64,000 bases of DNA from NCBI GenBank assembly GCA_036504855.1, contig DASXUL010000123.1, positions 1 through 64,000 of the forward strand, in the 5' to 3' direction. Shown one piece after another: positions 49,303 through 58,416 of this stretch (positions are counted from its first letter, which is position 1; each line of letters opens with the position of its first letter). The DNA comes from DASXUL01 sp036504855 (lineage in GTDB: Bacteria > Armatimonadota > DTGP01 > JAKQQT01). A program made the position numbers and the translations under genes. The notes under the pieces were generated by a model. That model was not told the DNA's origin and made no database searches. It saw only the letters and a list, made by a program, of their open reading frames with translations.

Positions 49303-49412
49303 TCGTAGGTCGTCAGTGATCAGTTTCAGTCAGAGGGTCTTCCACGACATGAGGGCCTCGGCATGGGCAAGCCTTCTGGCTGACAACTGATGACTGACGG
49401 CTTACAACTACC
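49300..49412. repeat. Inverted-repeat element abutting the hisC stop
   Basis: The left arm 49300-49335 (TAGTCGTAGGTCGTCAGTGA...) and right arm 49378-49412 (..TGATGACTGACGGCTTACAA) are imperfect reverse complements, both made of the CAGTCAT-like heptamer. It belongs to the same family as the elements at 57188, 62247 and, more loosely, 30044. Confidence 0.7.
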
Positions 49413-49450
49413 AACTTCCCCTACTCTTCCAGCCACAGGATGCCGACACT

Positions 49451-50473
49451 ATGTTCAGTACAAGATTGAGCGTGAAACTGGCGCTTGCCCTCGCGGTCTG
49501 TGCGCCGGCCCTGGCGAAACCGATGCAGCGGGATGTTGTAGGCTATTTCTGGGTTCCCGACAACGATTCGTCGCCCTACTGGACGCTGGCGGATCATTCC
49601 GATTGCCTTACAGCCATCGCTCCCACCTGGCTGAGCTACGACGCATCGGGCAAGTTCAACAACAATTCGGACCCGCGGACGCTCAAGTTCGCGAAGGGGC
49701 GGGGCCTTAAGGTCACGCCGCTTGTGGCGAACAGCCCATTCCGGGCCGACGTAGCGCGCCTTATCTTCGCCGACGACGCCGCGGTAACCCGCAACGTGGA
49801 CTTGCTGCTGAAGACCATCGCCGGCCTCGGCGCGGACGGCATCAACGTTGATATTGAGGGCGTGGCTCCGGCCGACCGTGGGCTCTACAACAAGTTCATA
49901 GAGGCGCTCTGCGAGGCCTTCCACGCTCGGAAGTTGGTTGTAACAGCCGACCTGCCGGCGAAGACTTCGGACTCTCCGAACGCTGATTGGGCCGGGTTCG
50001 CGGACTACGCGTTTCTGGGGAAGCACCTGGATCAGCTTCAGTTGATGTGCTACGACTATCACTGGAGCGGCGGCCCGGCCGGCCCGATAGCGCCAATCGA
50101 ATGGGTGCGCAAGGTGGCGGAGTACGCGAAAAGCGTGGCCCCGAAAGAGAAGATCATCATCGGCATCCCGTTCTACGGCTATGACTGGCCGCCCAGCGGA
50201 AGCGCGAATGAAGTTACTGGCGTCCGGGCACAGGAATTGCTGAAGACCGAAGGGCGCAAGCCGGAGTGGGATGCGGAGGCGCAGGCCCATTGGCTGAAGT
50301 ACAAAGACGCGGCAGGCGTTGAGAGAACAGCATATTTTGAGGACTCCGGATCCGTCTCGGCCCGCCTGCAGGTGGCTCGCGAAACAGGCGTCGGCGGCGT
50401 GTCGATCTGGCGCCTGGGCGACGAAACGCCCGACTTCTTCGGGCCGCTGAAACGGTATCGCGACGGGCGGTAA
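49451..50473 (+). CDS. Secreted GH18-family glycoside hydrolase (SleL/YaaH-like)
   Basis: A 340-residue TIM-barrel protein with a signal peptide (about 1-22). VVGYFWVPDND starts the barrel. DGINVDIEGV at 129-138 is the GH18 DxxDxDxE motif with the acid Glu at its end, followed by QLQLMCYDYHW and GIPFYGYDWP. The closest class is the spore-cortex-lytic or peptidoglycan N-acetylglucosaminidase branch rather than insect-type chitinases. No LysM domain is fused. The substrate could be chitin or cell-wall sugar. The ribosome site is weak (CACAGGATG overlapping). Confidence 0.85.
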   Translation: MFSTRLSVKLALALAVCAPALAKPMQRDVVGYFWVPDNDSSPYWTLADHSDCLTAIAPTWLSYDASGKFNNNSDPRTLKFAKGRGLKVTPLVANSPFRADVARLIFADDAAVTRNVDLLLKTIAGLGADGINVDIEGVAPADRGLYNKFIEALCEAFHARKLVVTADLPAKTSDSPNADWAGFADYAFLGKHLDQLQLMCYDYHWSGGPAGPIAPIEWVRKVAEYAKSVAPKEKIIIGIPFYGYDWPPSGSANEVTGVRAQELLKTEGRKPEWDAEAQAHWLKYKDAAGVERTAYFEDSGSVSARLQVARETGVGGVSIWRLGDETPDFFGPLKRYRDGR

Positions 50474-50509
50474 GCGCGTGCGAAGGACCGCATGTGAATG
50501 TCCGTTAGG

Positions 50510-50538
50510 TTGACAGTGATATCCGGATGTGAGATGCT
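50510..50538 (+). promoter_or_regulatory. Possible promoter of the HD-GYP sensor gene
   Basis: TTGACA at 50510-50515 is a perfect -35, with GATGCT 17 bases downstream as a poor -10. The leader would be about 175 bases. Confidence 0.3.
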
Positions 50539-50718
50539 GGAGGCGCCGGACCGGCGGTGCGGCCATTGATGGCGCAGACGCGATCGGGCGCCGCCCATGA
50601 GATGAAGAAGCCGGCTCGTTGAGGCACAACGGGATCGGGCTGATGCGAATGTTCCGGCCTCTCCACGCGCTTCGTCCGTCGTGGCGGAAACCCGGAACGC
50701 GGATTGCCAAAGGCGACA

Positions 50719-53100
50719 ATGCGCTTTCACGAATTACCGAAGGCTACACAGAACGTCATACTGGTAACCGTGGTCATCGCCACGGCCGCCGGCTCCTCTA
50801 CGCTCGCCTATGTCCACCAGTTCTCCATCACCCCCTTTCAGTTAGCCCTCTGCTGCGCGATGTGTTCGGCCCTCGAGCTGCTTCAGATCGAGCTCACCGC
50901 CGAAAAGAGCCGCATGAGTCTCAGCTTCGCCGGCCTTCTCGGCGTGGTGATGATGTTCGGCCCGGCGACCGGCGCGCTTGTTGGCCTCGTGGAGGGCGCA
51001 ACCGGCAACTTCGTCCGGCACGATCCCCAGACGCACCGACGCCATTTCGCGATGCCAGACGCGAAGAAGCTGGTCTTCAACACCTTCAACCATTCCCTCA
51101 GCGCCAGCATGGCCGGGCTCGTGTATGTTTGGGCCGGCGGCACGGTGGGCTGGGTGAACCAGAACGCCATTGTCCCCGCGTTGCTGGCGACGATGGCTTA
51201 CTTCCAGGTGAACACGTGGGGCACCGCGGCGGTTGTGGCAACCTCCAAGCAGTTGGACATTGTGGAAGTCTGGCATGAGAACTTCCTCTGGACGGCGCCG
51301 CAGAGCCTTATGTCCTACTCCGCCGTTCTGGTTGGCCTCTGGATCTATAGCGCCATGCAGACGGCGTGGATCGTCTTCCTCGTGATCCCGCCGGTGTGGG
51401 TGGTCTATTACTCGTACCGCCTGTACATGGACAAGATCCGGCACGACCTGGATCACATCAGCGCCCTCAACACCCTGAATAACTCGATCATCACGTCGCT
51501 GGCCACCGCCATCGACGCGAAGGACCACTACACCAACAAGCACCTCTCCCGCGTTCAGTGCTACGCGCTCGCTATCTCAGACCATCTTGGCCTCTGCGCG
51601 GCGGAGCGGGAGGCTGTGCGCTGCGCGGCCCTCGTGCATGACATTGGCAAGCTGGGAGTTCCCGAGCACATCCTCACCAAGCCCGGCAAGCTCACCCCGG
51701 CGGAATTCGACCGCATGAAGCAGCACGTGGCCATCGGAGCCGCCATCTTGCGCCCAGTGAACTTCCCCTGGCCGGTGGTTGACGTCGTTCTGGGCCACCA
51801 CGAGCGGTGGGACGGCCTGGGCTATCCGAACGGGCTGAAGGGCGAGGAGATCCCCATTGGCGCGCGGGTGATCGCGCTGGCCGATGTTTTCGACGCCCTC
51901 ACTTCGGACCGCCCCTACCGCAAGGCCATGGCCCACGAAGAGGCGTATTCGTACATCTGCAAGCACTCTGGAACGCATTTCGATCCGCGTGTGGTGGAAG
52001 CGCTCGTTTCGGTGATGGAGCTCTGCGAACGACAGATGGCCGAGTTGGGCGACGGCGAACCCGAAGGCCTGGGCGACGTTACTATCCATCACAAGATCAG
52101 CGATGAAGTGATGGAGCAAATCGCGCGAGCGAACTCCGAGTTCTTCGCCATGTACGACCCCAGCCAGAATGTGCGGGGAACGTTCAGCCTCGATGCCTCC
52201 ATGCAAGCCGTCATCGAGAAGGTCCAGAAGCTCGTTCCGTTCGACACTTGCGCCATCTTCCTGGAACACAGCGATGCGGAACTGCGCGTTGAGGCCGTCT
52301 CCGGCATGTACAGCGACCTGCTGTTTGGGATGAAGGTGGAGATCGGCGAGGGGCTGGCCGGCCGCGTGTTCCGCGATCTGGAGCCCGTCGTCAACGCCCC
52401 CGCGTCGCACGACGTCGGCCGCAAGGTGCCTTACACGCAGACGCTTGAGCTGAACTCCTCTCTGGTGGTTCCCCTGCGGGCCAACGGCAAGACCCTTGGC
52501 GCCCTCGCCGTCTACCATTCCAGCTACAACATCTACACATCGGACCATGCCCGCCTGCTGGTGCTGGTAGCGGAACACACCGCCAACACCGTGGAAGCGG
52601 CGCGGCGCCTCCAGAACTCGCAGGACCTGGGCCTAACCGATCTTCTGACCGGTCTCCCCAACGCCCGTATGCTGAATAACTGGATGACGATGCGCCTGGA
52701 GGAATCTAGGCAGACCCGCGAGGCCTTTGCGGTCGTCTTGATCGATCTCGACGATTTCGCGCTGGTGAATGAGACTCTGGGGCACGAACGGGGTGATGAT
52801 ATCCTCCGGGAAGCCGCCGCGGCGATGCAGAACTGCGTGCGATCCGCGGACATGCTGGCTCGCTACGCCAGCGACGAGTTCATCCTCGTGATCCCAAACT
52901 CGGACCCGGAGATGGTGCGGCAACTCTGCCATCGCCTCGCCGACTCCGTCGCCAGCATCGGCCGGCATGACCATCTGCGAATGGGCGCCAGCATTGGATG
53001 CGCTGTCTACCCCGATGATGGCCTGAACGCCCGCGAGTTGATTGAGATCGCTAACGCCCATATGTACGCGGATAAGAACGCTCGCAAAGAGCGAGAGTAA
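50719..53100 (+). CDS. Membrane sensor with HD-GYP, GAF and degenerate GGDEF domains
   Basis: A 793-residue protein. About seven hydrophobic segments in residues 1-235 form a membrane sensor like the MASE/7TM type. The HD-GYP domain (about 255-440) has HDIGKLGVPEH, HHERWDGLGYP and ALADVFDALTSDRPYR, all residues needed for cyclic-di-GMP hydrolysis. A GAF domain follows (about 490-630), then a GGDEF fold (about 635-790) whose catalytic signature reads ASDEF (YASDEFILVI), so the synthase half is probably inactive. The ATG at 50719 follows AAAGG; a TTG is 15 bases upstream. Confidence 0.88.
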   Translation: MRFHELPKATQNVILVTVVIATAAGSSTLAYVHQFSITPFQLALCCAMCSALELLQIELTAEKSRMSLSFAGLLGVVMMFGPATGALVGLVEGATGNFVRHDPQTHRRHFAMPDAKKLVFNTFNHSLSASMAGLVYVWAGGTVGWVNQNAIVPALLATMAYFQVNTWGTAAVVATSKQLDIVEVWHENFLWTAPQSLMSYSAVLVGLWIYSAMQTAWIVFLVIPPVWVVYYSYRLYMDKIRHDLDHISALNTLNNSIITSLATAIDAKDHYTNKHLSRVQCYALAISDHLGLCAAEREAVRCAALVHDIGKLGVPEHILTKPGKLTPAEFDRMKQHVAIGAAILRPVNFPWPVVDVVLGHHERWDGLGYPNGLKGEEIPIGARVIALADVFDALTSDRPYRKAMAHEEAYSYICKHSGTHFDPRVVEALVSVMELCERQMAELGDGEPEGLGDVTIHHKISDEVMEQIARANSEFFAMYDPSQNVRGTFSLDASMQAVIEKVQKLVPFDTCAIFLEHSDAELRVEAVSGMYSDLLFGMKVEIGEGLAGRVFRDLEPVVNAPASHDVGRKVPYTQTLELNSSLVVPLRANGKTLGALAVYHSSYNIYTSDHARLLVLVAEHTANTVEAARRLQNSQDLGLTDLLTGLPNARMLNNWMTMRLEESRQTREAFAVVLIDLDDFALVNETLGHERGDDILREAAAAMQNCVRSADMLARYASDEFILVIPNSDPEMVRQLCHRLADSVASIGRHDHLRMGASIGCAVYPDDGLNARELIEIANAHMYADKNARKERE

Positions 53101-53137
53101 CCGGTCCGTGGCAGTGTCCTACCGCTGCCGCGCGGAT

Positions 53138-53167
53138 TTGGCCGGCCTCCGGCAGGCGTCGTATAAT
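53138..53167 (+). promoter_or_regulatory. Sigma-70 promoter of gpmI
   Basis: TTGGCC (53138-53143) and a perfect TATAAT (53162-53167) with an 18-base spacer. The leader of about 200 bases contains a hairpin immediately after the start site. Confidence 0.6.
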
Positions 53168-53175
53168 CGTTTGAG

Positions 53176-53220
53176 AAGCCCGCATCGCGGAACGGCTAGC
53201 GCCGGCGCGACGGCGGGCTT
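53176..53220 (+). terminator. Hairpin at the start of the gpmI leader (terminator or attenuator)
   Basis: AAGCCCGC (53176-53183) pairs with GCGGGCTT (53213-53220), followed by GTTGACG. It could end the upstream sensor gene or attenuate gpmI, since it lies just after the predicted gpmI start site. Confidence 0.45.
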
Positions 53221-53372
53221 GTTGACGTAAGGGAGACGATGCGCGCGTTGTGGTGTTGGCATGTATGGCCGCCTCCGAGGGCGGCGCGCGCATTCGCGAT
53301 GGAATCGAACGCGGTTTTCGGGTGTGGCCCGCGCTAGTGGCCGCGCCGCCAAACGGGAGAGATGGTTACCAT

Positions 53373-54959
53373 ATGGCATCAGCAGAAACAGACGGCCGGA
53401 AGGCCACCCCGATGGTCCTCATCATCCGCGACGGCTGGGGAGTGAACCCAGACCCGCGCGATATGGTGAACGCCGACGGCAATGCGGTTCTGATGGCGAA
53501 AACGCCGGTGCAGGACCGGATGCTGGCGGAGTGCCCGCATTCGCTACTCACCACATCGGGAATGGCCGTTGGCCTCCCGGAAGGACAGATGGGCAACTCC
53601 GAGGTTGGGCACCTCAACATCGGCGCCGGTCGAGTAGTCTACCAGGAGCTCACCCGCATCTCCAAGGCCATCGTCGACGGCGACTTCTTCGAGGCGCAGG
53701 CGTTGGTGGGCGCCGTGGAGCGCGTTAAGCAGGACGGCGGCACGCTGCACCTCATCGGGCTCTGCTCCGACGGCGGCGTCCACAGCCATCTGGATCATCT
53801 CTACGCGCTGCTGCGCCTGGCACGGGATCGCGGGCTCAGCCGCGTGGCGATCCATTGCCTGATGGACGGGCGGGACACCTCCCCCACCAGCGGGGTCGAA
53901 TACCTCCAGCAGATCCAGGATGCCATCGCCGAGATCGGCGTAGGGCACATCGCCACCGTGATCGGCCGCTACTTCGCGATGGACCGCGATAAGCGCTGGG
54001 ATCGCGTGGCAAAGGCCTACGAAGCGCTTACGTTGGGCGCGGGGCGCGTGCTTCCCGACCCGGTTGCCGCGATGCGGACCTGGTATGGCGAGGGGACGAC
54101 GGATGAGTTCGTCCCGCCCACCGTCATCGCTGCCGGAGACGCCGCCCTGCCGGAGAACACAATCCGCGACGGCGACGCCGTCATCTTCTTCAACTTCCGC
54201 GCGGACCGCGCTCGCGAGATCACTACGGCCCTCGCCTTCGAGGACTTCAAGGGATTCGAGCGCGCCATCGTTCCGAAGATCGAGTTCGTGTGCCTCACCG
54301 AGTACGATGAGAAATTCGGCCTCCCGGTGGCGTTCCCGTCTTCCCAGTTATCCAACACCCTATCCGACGTGCTCGCCGCCCATGGCCTCAAACAGCTTCG
54401 CATCGCCGAAACGGAGAAGTACCCGCACGTAACCTACTTCTTCAACGGCGGTGATGAAGTCCCATCGCCAGGTGAGGATAGGTATCTGGTCCCCTCCCCC
54501 AAGGTCGCCACGTACGACATGAAGCCGTCGATGAGCGCCAACGAAGTGACCGAAGAGCTGTTGAAGCGTCTGAAGGCCGGCATGTATGACGTGGTGATCT
54601 TGAACTATGCCAACGCGGACATGGTGGGACACACGGGCGTCCTTGAAGCCGCCATCGAGGCCGTTGAGACGGTGGACAAGTGCGTCGGCCAGGTGCTGGA
54701 GACGGTTCTGGAACAGGGCGGCTGCGTGTTCGTCACCGCTGACCACGGAAACGCCGAACGCCTTCTGGACGTTGACGGAAAGCCGTTCACATCGCACACA
54801 ACCTATCCGGTGAACCTCTTCTACGTCGCGCGCGACGCCGCGGAATGGACGCTGCGGGACGGCATTCTGTCTGATATCGCGCCCACAATGTTGAGCCGCC
54901 TCGGCCTTCCCATCCCGCCGGAGATGACCGGTAAGCCGCTGCTCTGCCGCAAGAGCTGA
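53373..54959 (+). CDS. gpmI: 2,3-bisphosphoglycerate-independent phosphoglycerate mutase
   Basis: A 528-residue glycolytic enzyme of the alkaline-phosphatase superfamily that interconverts 3- and 2-phosphoglycerate with two Mn ions. The phosphorylated Ser76 is in MGNSEVGHLNIGAGR, Asp20 in LIIRDGWG, and the metal site in VTADHGNAE near 460. MDGRDTSPTSG and FNFRADRAREIT are also typical. The GpmI length is normal. The ATG at 53373 follows GGGAGAG; upstream frame residues have no similarity. Confidence 0.95.
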   Translation: MASAETDGRKATPMVLIIRDGWGVNPDPRDMVNADGNAVLMAKTPVQDRMLAECPHSLLTTSGMAVGLPEGQMGNSEVGHLNIGAGRVVYQELTRISKAIVDGDFFEAQALVGAVERVKQDGGTLHLIGLCSDGGVHSHLDHLYALLRLARDRGLSRVAIHCLMDGRDTSPTSGVEYLQQIQDAIAEIGVGHIATVIGRYFAMDRDKRWDRVAKAYEALTLGAGRVLPDPVAAMRTWYGEGTTDEFVPPTVIAAGDAALPENTIRDGDAVIFFNFRADRAREITTALAFEDFKGFERAIVPKIEFVCLTEYDEKFGLPVAFPSSQLSNTLSDVLAAHGLKQLRIAETEKYPHVTYFFNGGDEVPSPGEDRYLVPSPKVATYDMKPSMSANEVTEELLKRLKAGMYDVVILNYANADMVGHTGVLEAAIEAVETVDKCVGQVLETVLEQGGCVFVTADHGNAERLLDVDGKPFTSHTTYPVNLFYVARDAAEWTLRDGILSDIAPTMLSRLGLPIPPEMTGKPLLCRKS

Positions 54960-55003
54960 TTCGCCTGGTCCCCGAGGGACTGGCTGTTAACCTGGACAAC
55001 GTC

Positions 55004-55029
55004 ATCGCGCCGTGATCTCACGGCGCGAT
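55004..55029 (+). terminator. Terminator-like palindrome after gpmI
   Basis: ATCGCGCCGTGA and TCACGGCGCGAT form a 12-bp stem with almost no loop, 45 bases after the stop, followed by TGCGTCGTTCGTTC. Confidence 0.5.
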
Positions 55030-55089
55030 TGCGTCGTTCGTTCTCTGAGCCTGCCCCTCTGGGCCGGATCGCCACAGGAAACCAACTTC

Positions 55090-56694
55090 ATGACCGACCT
55101 TATCATCCGAAATGCCGCCATCCTCGACGGCAGCGGCGCTCCGCGCGCGCGTGGCGACGTTGCCGTAACGGACGGGAAGATCACCGCCGTCGGAACAGCC
55201 GATGGACCTGCCCGGCGCACGCTCGACGCGGACGGCCTGTGCCTGGCGCCCGGCTTCATCGATATGCACAGCCATTCCGATCACTTCCTGTTGGTGAACC
55301 CCACCTCGGAGAGCAAGGTCACTCAGGGCGTAACGCTGGAAGTTTGCGGCAACTGCGGCTCCTCTTCGGCGCCGTTGGTTGCTCCCGCGGAACGGGAGGC
55401 CGCCTTCGGCTTTCTGGCGAAGAACGGCGTAAGCGCGCAGTGGTCAAGCGTCGGCGAGTTGATGAGCACGCTGGACGACGCCGGGATGGCGGTGAACTTC
55501 ATGACGTTCGTCGGCCATGGAACGGTACGCGCCAGCGTGGTTGGCTACGATGCGCGTCCGGCCAGCGAAGCGGAGATGACCGAGATGAGGGCGCTGGTAG
55601 CGAGGAGCATGGATGAAGGCGCCGTGGGCCTCGCCAGCGGCCTCATCTATGCGCCGGGATGCTTCGGCGGAACCGCGGAGGTCACGGAGTTGTGCAAGCC
55701 CGTGGGCGCCGTCGGCGGGCTCTACAGCACCCATATGCGAAACGAAGGCGACACGCTACTGGAAGCCGTGGAAGAGAGCATCGCCATCAGTGAGCAGAGC
55801 GGCGCGCGCCTTCAGATCTCGCACCACAAATCCTGTGGCCCGGCCAACTGGGGCAAGGTACGCGACAGCCTGCGGATGATTGAAGATGCTCGCGGACGCG
55901 GCCTGGATGTGGCCGCCGACCAGTATCCCTACATCGCCACATGCACCAGCCTGGATGTCAACCTTCCGCAATGGGCGCACGACGGCGGGCGTGAGCGCAT
56001 GGCCGCGCGCCTCAGTGACCCCGGGTTGCTGCCCCGGATGCGCGAGGAGACCGTCGCCCACGTAGAACGCGGGCACACAGATCCGATGCAGGGCTGGCGC
56101 AACGTGGTCGTGAGCAACGTAGACACCGTTGCCAACAAGTGGACCGAGGGGCTCAGCGTTGCGGCCATCGCCGAACAGATGGGTCTGCCGCCCTTTGAGG
56201 CAATGGTGCGCCTCCTGATCGACGAGCGGTGCGAGGTTGGCATGATCCACTTCGCCATGTGCGAGGAGGACGTTGAAACCGTCATGGCGTCCCCGAATGT
56301 CATGTTCGGCTCAGACGCCACTTCCAGGGGGCTCACCGGCCCGCTGGCGCATGGGAAGCCGCATCCGCGCACGTTCGGCACAATGCCGCGTGTGCTCGCC
56401 CATTACGTGCGCGAGCGGGGCGTCATAGCGCTGGAGGAAGCCGTGCGCAAGATGACCAGCCTGCCGGCATCGCGGCTGCGCCTTGCGGACCGGGGCCGCA
56501 TCGCGCCAGGGTTCGCGGCCGATCTTGTGCTCTTCGACGCCGATAGCGTCCGGGATGCCGCCACGTTCGCGGACCCCTTCCGGCTTGCGGAGGGCATCCC
56601 CTACGTCTTCACGAACGGCGTGGCGGTTGTGGACGACGGCCGCGTCACCGGAAACCTGCCGGGCCGCTGCCTCCGGCCCGGGCGCGCGGCGTGA
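55090..56694 (+). CDS. N-acyl-D-amino-acid deacylase (D-aminoacylase family)
   Basis: A 534-residue amidohydrolase. Metal and substrate motifs: GFIDMHSHSDHFLL near 60-75, QGVTLEVCGNCGSSSAP (the zinc-bridging Cys is in EVCGNCG), LYSTHMRNEG, LQISHHKSCG and VMFGSDATSRG. The C-terminus has RLRLADRGRIAPGFAADLVLF. It probably releases D-amino acids from N-acyl derivatives, such as cell-wall breakdown products, or acts as a dipeptidase. AGGAA precedes the ATG at 55090; an upstream in-frame ATG has no similarity. It overlaps the Nudix gene by four bases. Confidence 0.88.
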   Translation: MTDLIIRNAAILDGSGAPRARGDVAVTDGKITAVGTADGPARRTLDADGLCLAPGFIDMHSHSDHFLLVNPTSESKVTQGVTLEVCGNCGSSSAPLVAPAEREAAFGFLAKNGVSAQWSSVGELMSTLDDAGMAVNFMTFVGHGTVRASVVGYDARPASEAEMTEMRALVARSMDEGAVGLASGLIYAPGCFGGTAEVTELCKPVGAVGGLYSTHMRNEGDTLLEAVEESIAISEQSGARLQISHHKSCGPANWGKVRDSLRMIEDARGRGLDVAADQYPYIATCTSLDVNLPQWAHDGGRERMAARLSDPGLLPRMREETVAHVERGHTDPMQGWRNVVVSNVDTVANKWTEGLSVAAIAEQMGLPPFEAMVRLLIDERCEVGMIHFAMCEEDVETVMASPNVMFGSDATSRGLTGPLAHGKPHPRTFGTMPRVLAHYVRERGVIALEEAVRKMTSLPASRLRLADRGRIAPGFAADLVLFDADSVRDAATFADPFRLAEGIPYVFTNGVAVVDDGRVTGNLPGRCLRPGRAA

Positions 56695-57194
56695 CCCGCC
56701 GCGGCGAAAAACACTGGGCAGCGACCGTCTATACCTTCGCGCGCGTAGACGGCGTATGGAAGACATGCATGGTCCTCCATCGCAAGCTGGGAAAGTGGCT
56801 TCCGCCAGGCGGACACGTGGAGCCCCATGAGAACCCCGCCGAAGCCGCCTTGCGCGAGGCGCTGGAGGAGACGGGCCTGACCGTGCGCCTAGTTCCGCTG
56901 CGGGCGCCGCTGCCCGTGCGCTCCGAGCCCGGCGAGGCGGTCTTCGCTCAGCCGGAACTTGTCGTCGAGGAAACCATCCCGCCCCACGGAAGCGTTCCCG
57001 AGCACTATCACCTGGATGCGCTGTATATGGGCCTCGCCGAGTCGGCGGTGATCTTCCACGACCCCGGCGAGTCCGACGGCATTGCCTGGTACGCCGAATC
57101 CGAGATCGCCGCCCTGAACACCTTCCCCCTCACGCGCGCCTTCACGGCCCTCTGTTTCGCCAGACTGGCCGAGGAGCGGAGTTGGCGTCAGTAA
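56691..57194 (+). CDS. Nudix hydrolase
   Basis: A 167-residue Nudix protein. The box runs GGHVEPHE then REALEETGL with correct spacing, giving the Mg-binding E-x-x-E-E helix (about 44-66). LLHRKLGKWLPPGGH places it near the dNTP/house-cleaning members, but the substrate is unknown. It starts at GTG 56691, which overlaps the D-aminoacylase stop (GTGA), so it is co-translated. The TAA stop is inside the repeat at 57188. Confidence 0.85.
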   Translation: MTRRGEKHWAATVYTFARVDGVWKTCMVLHRKLGKWLPPGGHVEPHENPAEAALREALEETGLTVRLVPLRAPLPVRSEPGEAVFAQPELVVEETIPPHGSVPEHYHLDALYMGLAESAVIFHDPGESDGIAWYAESEIAALNTFPLTRAFTALCFARLAEERSWRQ

Positions 57195-57377
57195 TCAGTC
57201 GTCAGTGATCAGTCATCAGTGATCAGTCATCAGTGATCAGTCATCAGTGATCAGTCATCAGTTCATGACTTGGCGTTGGCCCCTCTCTCCCACGTCACCT
57301 GTGTCGATGGCTCAGAGCCACCGGCGAACGGTCTCAGCGGCCCTGCGCAAGGCTCCGGGCTGACGACTGATTACTGA
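57188..57377. repeat. Inverted-repeat element abutting the Nudix stop
   Basis: TCAGTAATCAGTCGTCA (57188-57204) is repeated exactly in inverse as TGACGACTGATTACTGA (57361-57377). Between them are a tandem repeat and about 100 bases of unique sequence. It belongs to the family at 49300 and 62247. Confidence 0.8.
57205..57260. repeat. Four perfect tandem copies of GTGATCAGTCATCA
   Basis: A 14-base unit repeated four times without error, itself made of two near-identical heptamers (GTGATCA, GTCATCA). It forms the left part of the element at 57188. Confidence 0.9.
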
Positions 57378-57392
57378 CAACTGACGACTATC

Positions 57393-58367
57393 TCAATACC
57401 CTTCCGACTTGTCCACCACGTTGCGCAGCGGCTGTCCGGCGAGGAATCGGGCGAGATTGTCTTCAAACAGCTCCAACACCCGCTCCAAACCACGGGGGCT
57501 GGATCCAGACGTGTGCGGCGAAACAAGCACGTTCGGCAGGTCCCAGAGAGGGCTCCCCTGGGGCAGCGGCTCCTCCTCAAACACGTCCAGCGCCGCGCCG
57601 CCGAGGCGGCCGTCGCGCAGGGCCTGTACGAGAGCGGGCTCATCAATTAGAGAACCGCGCGCAATGTTCACGATTCGAGCGCTCGGCTTCATCAGAGCCA
57701 GCTCCGGCGCTCCGATGATGTGGCGCGTCCCCGCCGTGGCCGGAGCGCAGACGATCACCCAGTCCGCTTCAGGCAGGGCCGATGCCAGCTCGTTGGGAGG
57801 GAGGACGCGGTCGGCATCGGGATCGGGGTTCTCGGGCCTGCGGCGTGTAGCAAGCACGCGCATCTCGAATGCGCGACAGAGACGGGCAACGCGCCGCCCG
57901 ATCCCACCCAATCCCACGATCAGCGCACTGCTGTCCAGAAGCTCATCGCCCCGCCAGCCCCGCCAATCGCGCTCGCTCTGCCGGAGAACGATGGCCGGGA
58001 TGCCCCGCGACAGGGCGAGCATCATGGCAATGACGTGCTCGGAAATCGGCACGGCGTAAACGCCCGCCGAGTTCGTCAAGATGATTGGCCGCTGCACCAA
58101 CGACGGGAAGAGCGCGTGCTCCACTCCAGCGCTGGGAGAGTGGATCCACTTCAGTTTGGGCCCCGCGGCGACGACTTCGGGCGTTACGGTGAGCCCTGAG
58201 AATGGAAAGAAGACCTCTGCATCCGCCAGCGCGGAGAACAGGTCTCCGCTGGGCGGGACGAGCGTAACGGCGTGGCCTTCGGCGGCGCGACGAACCCTCT
58301 CCGCGAACCCATCTACCCGGCTTTGGTCGTCCTCGTACCAGGTAGCGGCGCTGATTACGATGTTCAA
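57393..58367 (-). CDS. D-2-hydroxyacid dehydrogenase (NAD(P)-dependent)
   Basis: A 324-residue enzyme. The Rossmann motif GLGGIGRRVARL lies near 152-165, and the catalytic set is Arg in NIARGSLIDEPALV, Glu in DVFEEEPLP and His in VSPHTSGSS. The best match is the D-isomer-specific 2-hydroxyacid dehydrogenase family of the glyoxylate/hydroxypyruvate or DUF-type group. The substrate is undetermined. It starts at TTG 58367 with AAGGAG 8 bases upstream. It is divergent from bioY, and the spacer holds the bioY -10 box. Confidence 0.87.
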   Translation of the reverse strand: MNIVISAATWYEDDQSRVDGFAERVRRAAEGHAVTLVPPSGDLFSALADAEVFFPFSGLTVTPEVVAAGPKLKWIHSPSAGVEHALFPSLVQRPIILTNSAGVYAVPISEHVIAMMLALSRGIPAIVLRQSERDWRGWRGDELLDSSALIVGLGGIGRRVARLCRAFEMRVLATRRRPENPDPDADRVLPPNELASALPEADWVIVCAPATAGTRHIIGAPELALMKPSARIVNIARGSLIDEPALVQALRDGRLGGAALDVFEEEPLPQGSPLWDLPNVLVSPHTSGSSPRGLERVLELFEDNLARFLAGQPLRNVVDKSEGY

Positions 58368-58404
58368 GCGAGATTCTCCTTGTGACCCGGTTGCCCTACA
58401 CGTC

Positions 58405-58410
58405 TAGAAT
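58405..58410 (+). promoter_or_regulatory. -10 box TAGAAT placed for leaderless bioY mRNA
   Basis: TAGAAT ends six bases before the bioY ATG. TTGTGA at 58380-58385 is a possible -35 (19-base spacer). No ribosome site precedes the ATG, and no biotin-operator-like palindrome is seen. Confidence 0.5.
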
Positions 58411-58416
58411 GGGCGT

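Noticed and set aside
57205..57260. Regular repeats considered as a CRISPR array
   Set aside because: Units are contiguous 14-mers with no spacers, and no cas gene is present.
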